Source: an uncultured Roseiflexaceae bacterium (GTDB lineage Bacteria; Chloroflexota; Chloroflexia; Chloroflexales; Roseiflexaceae). From it: a stretch of DNA of 12,376 bases. The translations under genes were made by a program, and so were the position numbers. Of the stretch, positions 6,173-12,376 are shown piece by piece. Below the pieces are notes generated by a model. That model worked only from the letters and a program-made list of their open reading frames with translations. It was not told the origin of the DNA and did no database searches. Position 1 is the stretch's first letter; the number at the start of each line of letters is the position of its first letter. The stretch is from the NCBI GenBank assembly GCA_937974195.1, contig CALJIC010000230.1, forward strand, positions 1 to 12,376, given 5' to 3'.

Positions 6173-7297
6173 TCAGTGCAATGAATACCCGCCCGCCGCC
6201 ACCGCGTGGCTGAAGCGCTCCTCGTCCAGCTCCAGCCCGAAGCCGGGCGCAGCCGGCAGCGTCACCAGGCCGTCTGCGATGCGATAGCCGGACGTGTCGA
6301 TCCCCGGCACGCTCGCCTCGTCCCACTCGACGTAGGCGAAGCCGGCGACCGCGGCGGCCAGGTGCCCGGCGACGAAGTTGCCGTAGAACCCGCCGTAGTG
6401 GTGCGGGGCGCTGCGCGCGCCCCAGGCGTCCAGCTGCCGGCCGAGCGCGAGCCAGCGGCTGAAGCCGCGCTCGAAGATGTCGTACTGGACGACGTCCACC
6501 AGCCCGGCGCGCGCCCAGTCGAGCAGGCGCGGGTCGGCCGCGCCCTCGCCGTCGGCGACCAGCGTCGCCAGGCCGCGCTGCGCGAGCCAGCCCTTCAGGT
6601 CGCGGTACAGCACCTCGTCCTCGTGGAAGGCCTCCTCCAGCCAGAGCACCCGGCAGTCGGCGGTGGCGTCCAGCACGCGCTTGGCGATGTTGAGGGTGTA
6701 GCCGTTGTTGGCGTCGATCATCAGCGCCGCATCGGGCCCGACGGCGTCGCGCACCGCGCGCACCACCGCGATGTCGCGCCGGGTGCCCTCCTCGGGCGGC
6801 ATGTGGCGCGCGCCGCGCCCGACCTTGATCTTGAAGGCGCGGTGGCCGCGCTCGTGCCCCTCGCGCGTCTCGGAGGCGATCAGCGCCGCGGCGGCCGCGT
6901 CGTCCGCAAGGTGCAGGTCGTCGAAGTAGAGCGACGTGTCGTAGCACGCCACGCCGAGCGGCTCCGGCGGGCGCCCGGAGGCCAGGGCGTAGACCGGCAG
7001 GCCGGCGCGCCGGGCGGCCAGGTCCCAGAGCGGGAAGTCGAACGCGAGCCAGGCCGGGTCGGTGCCGCGCTCGGGCGCGAAGAGCTCGCCGAGGCGCCGG
7101 CCAAGGAGGGCCCGGGCCTGCTCCGGCGCAGCGCGGCAGGCGCCGAAGCCGCACGCGCCGTCCGAGTCGGTCAGGCGCAGCAGCGGGACGCGGACGACCT
7201 CCCCGTGCGGGCCGAGGCGCGCGTTGCTCCCGGCCGGGCGCGGGCGCCGGCCCTCGAGCACACCCCAGGCGACGGCAACGATGTGTGGCTCTCCCAA
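6173..7297 (-). CDS. Enolase-superfamily enzyme, mandelate racemase subgroup
   Basis: A 374-residue protein with the layout of mandelate racemase-type enzymes, which abstract a proton alpha to a carboxylate. Visible residues: the Lys-x-Lys base motif KIK (156-158); metal-ligand positions Asp195 (in IDANN), Glu221 or Glu222 (in LWLEEAF) and Glu251 (in ADGEG); an Asp273 (QYDIF) and His299/300 (APHHYGG) pair able to form the second-face Asp-His dyad; and Glu324 (YVEWDE). The full set suggests an active acid-sugar dehydratase or a racemase; the substrate is not deducible. The usual Gly-Gly after Asp273 is replaced by ERGF. The start is a TTG directly following an in-frame TGA, with AAGGGAGGG 4 bases upstream. 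It begins 17 bases after the stop of the preceding membrane gene, so it is probably the last gene of that operon. Confidence 0.88.
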   Translation of the reverse strand: MGEPHIVAVAWGVLEGRRPRPAGSNARLGPHGEVVRVPLLRLTDSDGACGFGACRAAPEQARALLGRRLGELFAPERGTDPAWLAFDFPLWDLAARRAGLPVYALASGRPPEPLGVACYDTSLYFDDLHLADDAAAAALIASETREGHERGHRAFKIKVGRGARHMPPEEGTRRDIAVVRAVRDAVGPDAALMIDANNGYTLNIAKRVLDATADCRVLWLEEAFHEDEVLYRDLKGWLAQRGLATLVADGEGAADPRLLDWARAGLVDVVQYDIFERGFSRWLALGRQLDAWGARSAPHHYGGFYGNFVAGHLAAAVAGFAYVEWDEASVPGIDTSGYRIADGLVTLPAAPGFGLELDEERFSHAVAAGGYSLH

Positions 7298-7301
7298 TCA
7301 G

Positions 7302-7310
7302 CCCTCCCTT
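7302..7310 (-). promoter_or_regulatory. Strong ribosome-binding site supporting a TTG start at 7297
   Basis: On the minus strand AAGGGAGGG stands 4 bases before TTG (7297-7295). The codon immediately upstream in frame is TGA (7300-7298), so no earlier start is possible. The next candidate start is a GTG 12 codons in, inside the first conserved strand of the enzyme, so the TTG is favoured. Confidence 0.75.
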
Positions 7311-7314
7311 GAGC

Positions 7315-8175
7315 TCAGTGTGCGGCAGCCTCGTGCCGCAGCGTCGCGCCGGGCGCCCGCCGCCGCGCCTCCATCGCGACGTACAGCGCCGCCATCCCCG
7401 CCAGCGTCCCGACGATGCTGCCGATGTACACCCAGGTCAGCGGGTTGGCCTGGTCGAAGTCGCCCCAGGCCCGCGCGATCGCCACCAGCAGGAGCAGCAT
7501 CCACATCACCGACGCCTGCACCAGATAGCGCAGCGCGCTCCAGCGGCGCTCGAACAGGGCGATGATGCCGATCCCGGCCGGCAGAGTATACCACCCGGCG
7601 ATCACCCGCGACGTCAGCGGCGTCAGCTGCCACGGCCAGACGCTGATGGCGGCCTGCGGCAGCAGGAACAGGAACAGCGCGACCGCCGCCATGATGGCGC
7701 CCATCGCCCCGAAGATCCAGCCGACGGCGCGCGGCACCAGGACGTCATCGGCCTCGGGCGTGCCGGGGTCGGCGGCGCGGTTGCGCAGGTAGAGCACCGG
7801 CATCAGGAGCGATGTCGCGACATACACCGCCACCCACATAGAAAAGGTGATATGGCCGTGGTTGAAGCGATCCCAGTGCAGCAGCGTGGCGAGCACCATG
7901 AACACCGAGAAGGCGGCGACCGGGAGGAAGCCCTGGCCGGCGCGGTGCCAGCGCGTCTCGAAGATCATCCGGATGAAGACGTACGACCCCGCCAGGTAGC
8001 CGGTGCCCATCAGCAGCGGCGTCATGCGCGGCCGGATCGTCCAGGCGAACATCCGGTCCGTGTCGTCCGGCCAGAAGAACAGCAGCGCGAAGGCGACCAG
8101 CAGGATGATCGCGATCGCGACCGACGCCCAGCGCGTCTCGGGGAGGATGCGGTCATCGGCGGCTCTGTTGGTCAC
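7315..8175 (-). CDS. Eight-helix membrane protein with internal duplication, paralogue B
   Basis: A 286-residue integral membrane protein of unknown function. Eight hydrophobic segments are seen, near residues 16-36, 54-72, 83-100, 109-130, 149-172, 188-207, 216-236 and 246-268. The two halves resemble each other: FAWTIRPRMTPLLMGTGY (43-60) aligns with SVWPWQLTPLTSRVIAGWY (178-196); FETRW (72-76) with FERRW (208-212); and HWDRFNHGHITFSMW (100-114) with AWGDFDQANPLTW (236-248). This suggests a duplicated four-helix unit. The upstream gene encodes a paralogue sharing FAWTI-x-P. The start is GTG at 8175, overlapping the upstream TGA as GTGA, with GGAGGT 5 bases before it; a longer open frame to 8334 is a shadow. 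There is no signal peptide and no recognised enzymatic motif. Confidence 0.85.
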   Translation of the reverse strand: MTNRAADDRILPETRWASVAIAIILLVAFALLFFWPDDTDRMFAWTIRPRMTPLLMGTGYLAGSYVFIRMIFETRWHRAGQGFLPVAAFSVFMVLATLLHWDRFNHGHITFSMWVAVYVATSLLMPVLYLRNRAADPGTPEADDVLVPRAVGWIFGAMGAIMAAVALFLFLLPQAAISVWPWQLTPLTSRVIAGWYTLPAGIGIIALFERRWSALRYLVQASVMWMLLLLVAIARAWGDFDQANPLTWVYIGSIVGTLAGMAALYVAMEARRRAPGATLRHEAAAH

Positions 8176-9014
8176 GACGCACCTCCCGCGGCGGGGGATG
8201 CCGCCGCTGACCGCCGGCGCATCATCCAGAAGTAGCTGATGAAGATCAGCGAGCCGGCGATCGCCACGCCGTACGAGACATGGTAGATGAGACCGCCGGG
8301 CCTGCTGGCGAAGTCGAACAGCCGGAGGAACCACAGCGCCGCCACCTCGATGATCGTCGCCATCACGAACCCCGGCCAGATGTAGGTCTCGATCGGCGCC
8401 AGCGTGCGCGCGAAGATCAGCGGCAGCGCGCCGAGCACCAGCGAGCCGAAGAACGCCGCGAACGCCCGCGCTGTGAGCAGCGAGAGCGGGCCGGGCCAGA
8501 TCTTACCGTCCGGCTCGATCCCGTCCGCCAGCAGCACCACCAGCAGCGTCACGTAGGCGCAGAACGCGACCCACATCGCCCGCGACCACCAGGGATTCGG
8601 CGCACTCGCCGCGCTCTCGTCGCGCACCGCCGGCCGGGCGCGGGCGTAGTCCACCGCCGCGTAGATCGCGGTCGCCGCCGCGAACGCCAGCATCAGGCAG
8701 TACGGGATGCCGAGGGCCGTGCCCAACGTCAGGACATCGGCGTGGACGATCAGCAGCAGCGCCTGGAGCAGGCTGAACGCCCAGACGACGATCAGCGCGC
8801 CGTGGGAGGCGGGCCAGCGCCAGACCCTGGCCCCCTCGTACGCCATCGCCGCCACGCCGATGTACCAGCCGCCCATCGTCATCGCCACGAACGGCGAGAT
8901 CGTCCAGGCGAAGTTCTCGGCCGCCCAGCCGTGAGCCAGGAAGAGGATCACGCCCATGATGAAGAACAGCCCGGACGTGATGTACGTCAGCTTCCGCGTG
9001 TTGTCCGAGAGCAT
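8172..9014 (-). CDS. Eight-helix membrane protein, paralogue A (first gene of operon)
   Basis: A 280-residue integral membrane protein of unknown function. Hydrophobic segments lie near residues 10-27, 42-59, 72-90, 99-121, 146-163, 178-202, 212-232 and 243-264. The motif ENFAWTISPFVAMTMGGWY (33-51) closely parallels the first-half motif of the downstream protein, and KIWPGPLSLLTARAFAAFF (171-189) parallels its second-half motif, so both proteins appear to share a duplicated 4+4 helix plan. The C-terminal tail is short, basic then Ala/Gly-rich, probably cytoplasmic. The ATG at 9014 has AAGGAGG 6 bases upstream. Its stop overlaps the next gene's GTG, implying translational coupling and perhaps a heteromeric complex. 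A plausible promoter lies at 9091-9120. I recall uncharacterised membrane families with a FAW-(P/T)-I motif, but cannot name one. Confidence 0.85.
   Translation of the reverse strand: MLSDNTRKLTYITSGLFFIMGVILFLAHGWAAENFAWTISPFVAMTMGGWYIGVAAMAYEGARVWRWPASHGALIVVWAFSLLQALLLIVHADVLTLGTALGIPYCLMLAFAAATAIYAAVDYARARPAVRDESAASAPNPWWSRAMWVAFCAYVTLLVVLLADGIEPDGKIWPGPLSLLTARAFAAFFGSLVLGALPLIFARTLAPIETYIWPGFVMATIIEVAALWFLRLFDFASRPGGLIYHVSYGVAIAGSLIFISYFWMMRRRSAAASPAAGGAS
8181..8186 (-). promoter_or_regulatory. Ribosome-binding site deciding the GTG start at 8175
   Basis: GGAGGT on the minus strand ends 5 bases before GTG (8175-8173). This GTG shares bases with the TGA stop of the upstream gene (8174-8172), the usual geometry for translational coupling. 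It therefore outranks the longer open frame that runs upstream to 8334 inside the preceding gene. Confidence 0.8.
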
Positions 9015-9090
9015 TCCGTCCTCCTTATCGTACTTCTCTGGAGGGCCTGCTGCGGATTCGGAGGGCTGATCGGCACCACGATGCCGGCTG

Positions 9091-9120
9091 ACTGTAGATC
9101 CGCCCGATACGGCTTGTCCA
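9091..9120 (-). promoter_or_regulatory. Predicted sigma-70-type promoter for the membrane protein/enolase operon
   Basis: On the minus strand TGGACA (9120-9115) and TACAGT (9096-9091) are separated by 18 bases, matching 5/6 and 4/6 of the TTGACA and TATAAT consensus. Transcription would start near 9084, giving a leader of about 70 bases before the ATG at 9014. The surrounding 9015-9248 region is less GC-rich than the genes, as expected for a divergent promoter region. Confidence 0.5.
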
Positions 9121-9194
9121 GCAGAAATCTCCCAGTGTGAGGCTAAGCAAATTCAGTAGTGGGCGCCCGCGCTGACTCCGGCGACGGCGCCCTA

Positions 9195-9203
9195 TGCTAC
9201 ACT
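9195..9203 (+). promoter_or_regulatory. Predicted extended -10 promoter for the DNA methyltransferase
   Basis: TGCTACACT fits the extended -10 pattern TGnTAnnnT. A -35 match is poor (CTGACT at 9172-9177 is badly spaced), which is tolerated by extended -10 promoters. A start near 9210 would leave about 40 bases before the ATG at 9249. The frame open from 9159 would require translation to start upstream of this promoter, so the shorter gene is preferred. Confidence 0.4.
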
Positions 9204-9248
9204 CCACGTACGCGCAGCGCACGCGCCGCTGTTCGCACCAAGGAGCCC

Positions 9249-11483
9249 ATGCACGTTCGCCCGCACCCGGCCGGCGCGCTCCGGCACTTCTCCCAGCGCC
9301 TCGACGCCCTGCGCGACGAGGTCGCGGCGCAGCTCGCTGGCCCGCCCGGCGACGCAGAGCGCCGCGCGGAGGCGACGCTCGCGCTCTGCCGCCTGATGTT
9401 CGGCCACTTCCTCGGCGGCGGCGCGGCGCCCGTGGAGCAGCCGGGATCGCTCCCCCGCGAGGCGATCGCGCGCGCGCAGGAGCTGTTCGACAGCTACGCG
9501 TGGAGCCTGCGGGCCAGCGACGCGGCGGATGCGATCACGCCGGACGCGCTCGGCGCCTTCTTCGAGCGCTCGCTGGAACGCAAGCAGTCCGGCGCGTACT
9601 ACACCCAGGCCGATGTGGCGGACTACATCGCCCGCGCGACGATCGTCCCCTGGGTGCTGGAGGAGGCCGCGCGCCTGCGCCCGCAGACCTTCGGGGCGGG
9701 TGGCGCGGTGTGGCGGCTGCTCAGCGCCCGGCCCGAGCGCTACATCCCCCCCGACATGCGCCACGGCGCCGACCTGCCGCTCCCGCCCGAGATCGCCGCC
9801 GGCCTCAGCAACCCGGCCGCCCGCGCCGCCTGGGACGCGCCCGCCGCCGCCAGCCACGGCCTCACCGCCGAGACGTGGCGCGAGGCGCTCGCCCGCCACG
9901 CCCGCTGCCGCGAGACGCGCGCGCTCCTGGCCGGGGGCGGCGCCGGCGACCCGTCCGCGCTGATCACCCACAACCTCGACATGCTCCAGCTGGCGCTCGA
10001 CGCCGTCGCCTCCTGCGCCGATGCCGCCGACCTGCGGGCGCTGTGGGGCGCCGTGAGCGGCCTCAGGCTGCTCGACCCGACCTGCGGCGCGGGCGCGTTC
10101 CTCGTCGCCGCCGCGCGGGTGCTCGCGCCGCTCTACCGCGCCTGCCTCGAGCGGATGGCGGATTTCGCGGACGACCCGCTGCTCGCCTCGGTCGCGCCGG
10201 CGGAGCAGCGCGGCTGGGCGATGCGGGCCGCGCTGCGCGAGAACCTCCACGGCGTCGACCTGATGCCGGCGGCGGCCGAGGTCTGCCGCATGCGGCTCGC
10301 GCTCGAAGCCGCCGCGGCGGGCGGCGACGCGCTGGAGTGCCTGGCGGACCTGCGGGCAAACATCCGCGCCGGCGACGCGCTCCTCGGGCCGGTGGGCGAA
10401 GGAGATGAGGCGGGCGCGGCGGAGGCGATCGACTGGCGGGCGGCCTTCGGGCCGGCCATGCGCCGCGGGGGGTTCGACGTCGTGATCGGCAACCCGCCCT
10501 ACCTCGGCGTCCCCCACGCGAAGCGCGCCTACGAGGCGCTGGGCTACCGCACCGCGGCGTGCGGCAACCTGTACGCGCTGGTGGTCGAGCGCTCGCTCGC
10601 GCTGCTGCGCGACGGCGGGCGGCTGGGCATGATCGTCCCGGTCGCCTCAGTCTCGACCGACGCCATGCGCCCGCTGCAGGAGCTCTACGCGCCCTACGAG
10701 CAGTGGCACAGCCACTACGCCGTCCGGCCGGCGCGGCTGTTCGACGGCGTGGACATGAACCTGACGATCACCCTGCTCAGGAAGACGCCGGGGGCGTGCT
10801 ACGTCGGCGGGTACCGGCGCTGGACCGGCGGGCCGAGGGGCGACCGGCGGCACCTCTTCACGACGCTCGGCTACACCCGCAACCCGCGGCTCGCCGCGCA
10901 CGCCAACCCCTACCCGAAGCTCGGCGCGCCGATCGAGGCCGCCATCCTCGAGCGCATGCTGTCCTTCGGAGTCCGGCTCAGGGATTATGTCACGTCGGAG
11001 GGGGTGACGCTGTACTACCACTCGGGGGGGAGGTACTGGCGCAAGGCGCTCCCGGCCAGGCTCTCGTCGCACTACCGGCCGCTCACCGTGGCGGCCGAGG
11101 TGGCGCCGGTGGTGTTCGGGCTGCTGAACAGCCAGCTGTTCTACTGGTACTGGATCACCAACTCGAACTGCATGGACCTGGTCGCGCGCGAGGTGCTGGA
11201 GCTGCCGGTGTTTCCGCTCGAGCGCGCCGACGCCGCGCGCTTCGCGGAGCTGCAGGCGGAGCTGCTGGCGGCCTACGAGGGCGGCCGGAGCGTGCGGGTG
11301 CGGCGCGGGGCGCGCATCCGGGCCACCGAGGTGAACTACGACCTGCGGCGCGCCCGGCCGGCGATCGACCGGATCGACGCGCTGCTGGCGGACTGCTACG
11401 GCCTGGACGCGGAGCAGCTGGACTTCATCCGCAGCTACGACCTCAAGCACCGCGCCAGGCTGCTGCGCGACGCCGCCCGCTAG
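9249..11483 (+). CDS. Eco57I-class N6-adenine DNA methyltransferase, no nuclease domain seen
   Basis: A 744-residue gamma-type adenine methyltransferase. FFERSLERKQSGAYYT (104-119) is the entry motif of Eco57I/PglX-like enzymes. The S-adenosylmethionine-binding motif I is DPTCGAGAF (276-284), followed by NLHGVDL (332-338), and the catalytic motif IV is NPPY (415-418). A helical segment (about 145-270, including RYIPPDMRHG and ITHNLDMLQL) sits between the first two motifs. Residues beyond about 500 should hold target recognition, ending FIRSYDLKHR, a typical Eco57I-family tail. The ~100-residue N-terminus has no PD-(D/E)xK motif I can see, and 744 residues is short for a type IIG fusion or for PglX (about 1200). 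The start is the ATG at 9249 with AAGGAG just upstream. No nuclease or BREX gene lies alongside, so it may be an orphan methylase or half of a split defence system. Its stop shares CTAG with the convergent gene. Confidence 0.9.
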   Translation: MHVRPHPAGALRHFSQRLDALRDEVAAQLAGPPGDAERRAEATLALCRLMFGHFLGGGAAPVEQPGSLPREAIARAQELFDSYAWSLRASDAADAITPDALGAFFERSLERKQSGAYYTQADVADYIARATIVPWVLEEAARLRPQTFGAGGAVWRLLSARPERYIPPDMRHGADLPLPPEIAAGLSNPAARAAWDAPAAASHGLTAETWREALARHARCRETRALLAGGGAGDPSALITHNLDMLQLALDAVASCADAADLRALWGAVSGLRLLDPTCGAGAFLVAAARVLAPLYRACLERMADFADDPLLASVAPAEQRGWAMRAALRENLHGVDLMPAAAEVCRMRLALEAAAAGGDALECLADLRANIRAGDALLGPVGEGDEAGAAEAIDWRAAFGPAMRRGGFDVVIGNPPYLGVPHAKRAYEALGYRTAACGNLYALVVERSLALLRDGGRLGMIVPVASVSTDAMRPLQELYAPYEQWHSHYAVRPARLFDGVDMNLTITLLRKTPGACYVGGYRRWTGGPRGDRRHLFTTLGYTRNPRLAAHANPYPKLGAPIEAAILERMLSFGVRLRDYVTSEGVTLYYHSGGRYWRKALPARLSSHYRPLTVAAEVAPVVFGLLNSQLFYWYWITNSNCMDLVAREVLELPVFPLERADAARFAELQAELLAAYEGGRSVRVRRGARIRATEVNYDLRRARPAIDRIDALLADCYGLDAEQLDFIRSYDLKHRARLLRDAAR

Positions 11484-12265
11484 CAGAACTCGTCCAGCAG
11501 CCGGAAGAACTCGAGGCGGCGCTGGTCGGGCTGCGGGAGGCCGTACGCCTCGAACAGCAGCGGCACGTGCTCCGCGCCCCAGTTGTACGCCAGGCTGCGC
11601 GCGGCGAGCGCCAGGTCGCGGTAGCGGTCGCCCGCGCCGAGCCGGCCGAGGTCGCAGAACCCCGAGAGCCGCCCGCCGTCGATCAGCACGTTCGGCAGGC
11701 AGTAGTCGCCGTGGGTCAGCACGATGTCCGGCTCGCGCGGCTCGAGCCGCAGCAGCTCCTCGAACACCTCCGCCGGGTCGGCGTCGAAGGCGCCGGCGTC
11801 CACCAGGCCGAGCTCCAGTCGGCGGCGCGCCCGCTCCAGCTCCGCGCGGGGCGTATGGTCGAACGGGCAGTCATCGAGCGGCGCCGCGTGGATCAGGCGC
11901 AGCCCCTCGGCGAGCAGCCGCACCATCGCGGGCACGTCCGCGGCGTGCGAGCGGTCGCTGCAGTCGACCCCCGGCACGGCCGTCATGAGCAGGAACACGC
12001 CGCCGCCCCGCTCCACCTCGGCCACCAGCTCCGGAGCCGGCAGCCGCCCGGCCAGCCAGCGCAGCCGCGCGGCCTCGTCGGCCAGCGCCGCGCGCTGCTC
12101 CCCGGCGCCGGCCTTCAGAAAGAGCGTCGGGCGACCGGGGGCGGACAGGCGGTAGACCGCGTTGCCCGAGCGGCCGAGCGTGATCTGCTCGAACGCGTAG
12201 CCGTCCGTCAGCGCGGCGATCTCGGCTGGGAGCTGTGAACGATCCACGGAGAGCACGGAGGTCAC
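11480..12265 (-). CDS. aph(3'): APH(3')-type aminoglycoside O-phosphotransferase
   Basis: A 261-residue kinase-fold protein that should phosphorylate the 3'-hydroxyl of kanamycin/neomycin-type aminoglycosides using ATP. Seen: ATP-binding Lys51 (TLFLK), Glu64 (DEAARLRWL), the catalytic loop HGDYCLPN with Asp187 and metal-ligand Asn192, the second metal ligand Asp205 in GFCDLGRLG, then DRYRDLAL (213-220) and a C-terminal LLDEFC matching the LLDEFF end of known APH(3') enzymes. Length matches the family (about 264), and the resemblance to APH(3')-II is strong by eye. The start is uncertain: GTGs at 12265, 12256 and 12247 are all in frame, all within a CTCCGTG repeat, and none has a Shine-Dalgarno. 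I give the longest. Substrate class is inferred from motifs; a related antibiotic or a natural product could be the true target. Confidence 0.88.
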   Translation of the reverse strand: MTSVLSVDRSQLPAEIAALTDGYAFEQITLGRSGNAVYRLSAPGRPTLFLKAGAGEQRAALADEAARLRWLAGRLPAPELVAEVERGGGVFLLMTAVPGVDCSDRSHAADVPAMVRLLAEGLRLIHAAPLDDCPFDHTPRAELERARRRLELGLVDAGAFDADPAEVFEELLRLEPREPDIVLTHGDYCLPNVLIDGGRLSGFCDLGRLGAGDRYRDLALAARSLAYNWGAEHVPLLFEAYGLPQPDQRRLEFFRLLDEFC

Positions 12266-12304
12266 GGAGAACGATCCACGGAGAGCACGGAGGTCACGGA
12301 GAGC
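12241..12304. repeat. Nested tandem repeat of CACGGAG at the 5' end of the phosphotransferase gene
   Basis: Two nearly identical 32-base units (12241-12272 and 12273-12304) each carry three CACGGAG heptamers at 9-base spacing (12245, 12254, 12263; 12277, 12286, 12295). A third unit seems to begin at 12305 (GATCC) and then diverges. The first unit overlaps the start of the phosphotransferase gene, where the minus-strand reading CTCCGTG supplies the candidate GTG starts. Confidence 0.85.
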
Positions 12305-12376
12305 GATCCGCGCAAATCCATGATGGGCGCCCTACGTCGCGATCGCGGCCATCATCGCGCGCACCGCCGCGAGCTC

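Noticed and set aside
5876..6287. Small proteins encoded in the convergent spacer
   Set aside because: They translate the 33/34-base repeats in shifting frames, lack ribosome-binding sites, and in part run antisense into the enolase-family gene.
7285..8235. Plus-strand frames opposite the membrane protein genes
   Set aside because: They are rich in Arg, Gln, His and Asp, a typical antisense image of a hydrophobic protein, with no plausible start site.
9071..9086. Regulatory hairpin or riboswitch in the leader of the membrane protein operon
   Set aside because: The only dyad is CGGCA/TGCCG with a 6-base loop, too short to support a structured leader.
12332..12376. 3' end of another minus-strand gene ending at TAG 12334-12332
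   Set aside because: Only 14 codons are visible before the window edge, and GC-rich DNA leaves frames open by chance. There is no motif to support it, but it should be checked with flanking sequence.

Overview
The window is a GC-rich bacterial chromosome segment (roughly 70% GC or more by eye) with eight intact genes, heavy use of TTG and GTG starts, Shine-Dalgarno sites before most genes, and intergenic regions full of short tandem and inverted repeats. The gene types and the repeat-rich spacers are compatible with a Chloroflexota or actinobacterial genome. That assignment is inference, because there is no rRNA or other phylogenetic marker here.

Left block (1-5872, plus strand). A 340-base leader made of ~56-base tandem repeats and three stacked hairpins precedes three translationally coupled genes. 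Two ABC exporter half-transporters (343-2094 and 2091-3905) are followed by a ribosomal-protection GTPase of the Tet(M)/Otr(A) type (3902-5872). Each gene overlaps the next by an ATGA. The two ABC proteins have complementary departures from consensus (LSAGQ in one, a Walker B Asp-Asp in the other), as expected for a heterodimer with one consensus and one degenerate ATP site. The operon looks like a two-mechanism resistance unit: efflux plus ribosome protection, probably against tetracycline-like compounds.

Middle block (5873-9014, minus strand). A 300-base convergent spacer holds 33/34-base tandem repeats and hairpins. Beyond it lies a three-gene minus-strand operon read from 9014 down to 6173. 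It has two paralogous eight-helix membrane proteins of unknown function, each apparently built from an internally duplicated four-helix unit, then an enolase-superfamily enzyme of the mandelate racemase subgroup with a full set of catalytic residues. Strong ribosome-binding sites fix the ATG, GTG and TTG starts, and a plausible sigma-70-type promoter sits upstream.

Right block (9015-12376). A divergent promoter region leads to an Eco57I-class N6-adenine DNA methyltransferase with no attached or adjacent nuclease (9249-11483, plus). Convergent with it is an APH(3')-type aminoglycoside phosphotransferase (11480-12265, minus). The two genes share a CTAG palindrome as their stop codons. The 5' end of the phosphotransferase gene lies inside a nested CACGGAG repeat, so its exact start is ambiguous. 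The last ~70 bases hold nothing that can be supported as a gene.

Taken together, the window carries a coupled tetracycline-type resistance operon and an aminoglycoside kinase without any transposase, integrase or plasmid gene. This suggests an intrinsic, environmental resistance gene set, not a recently acquired cassette.
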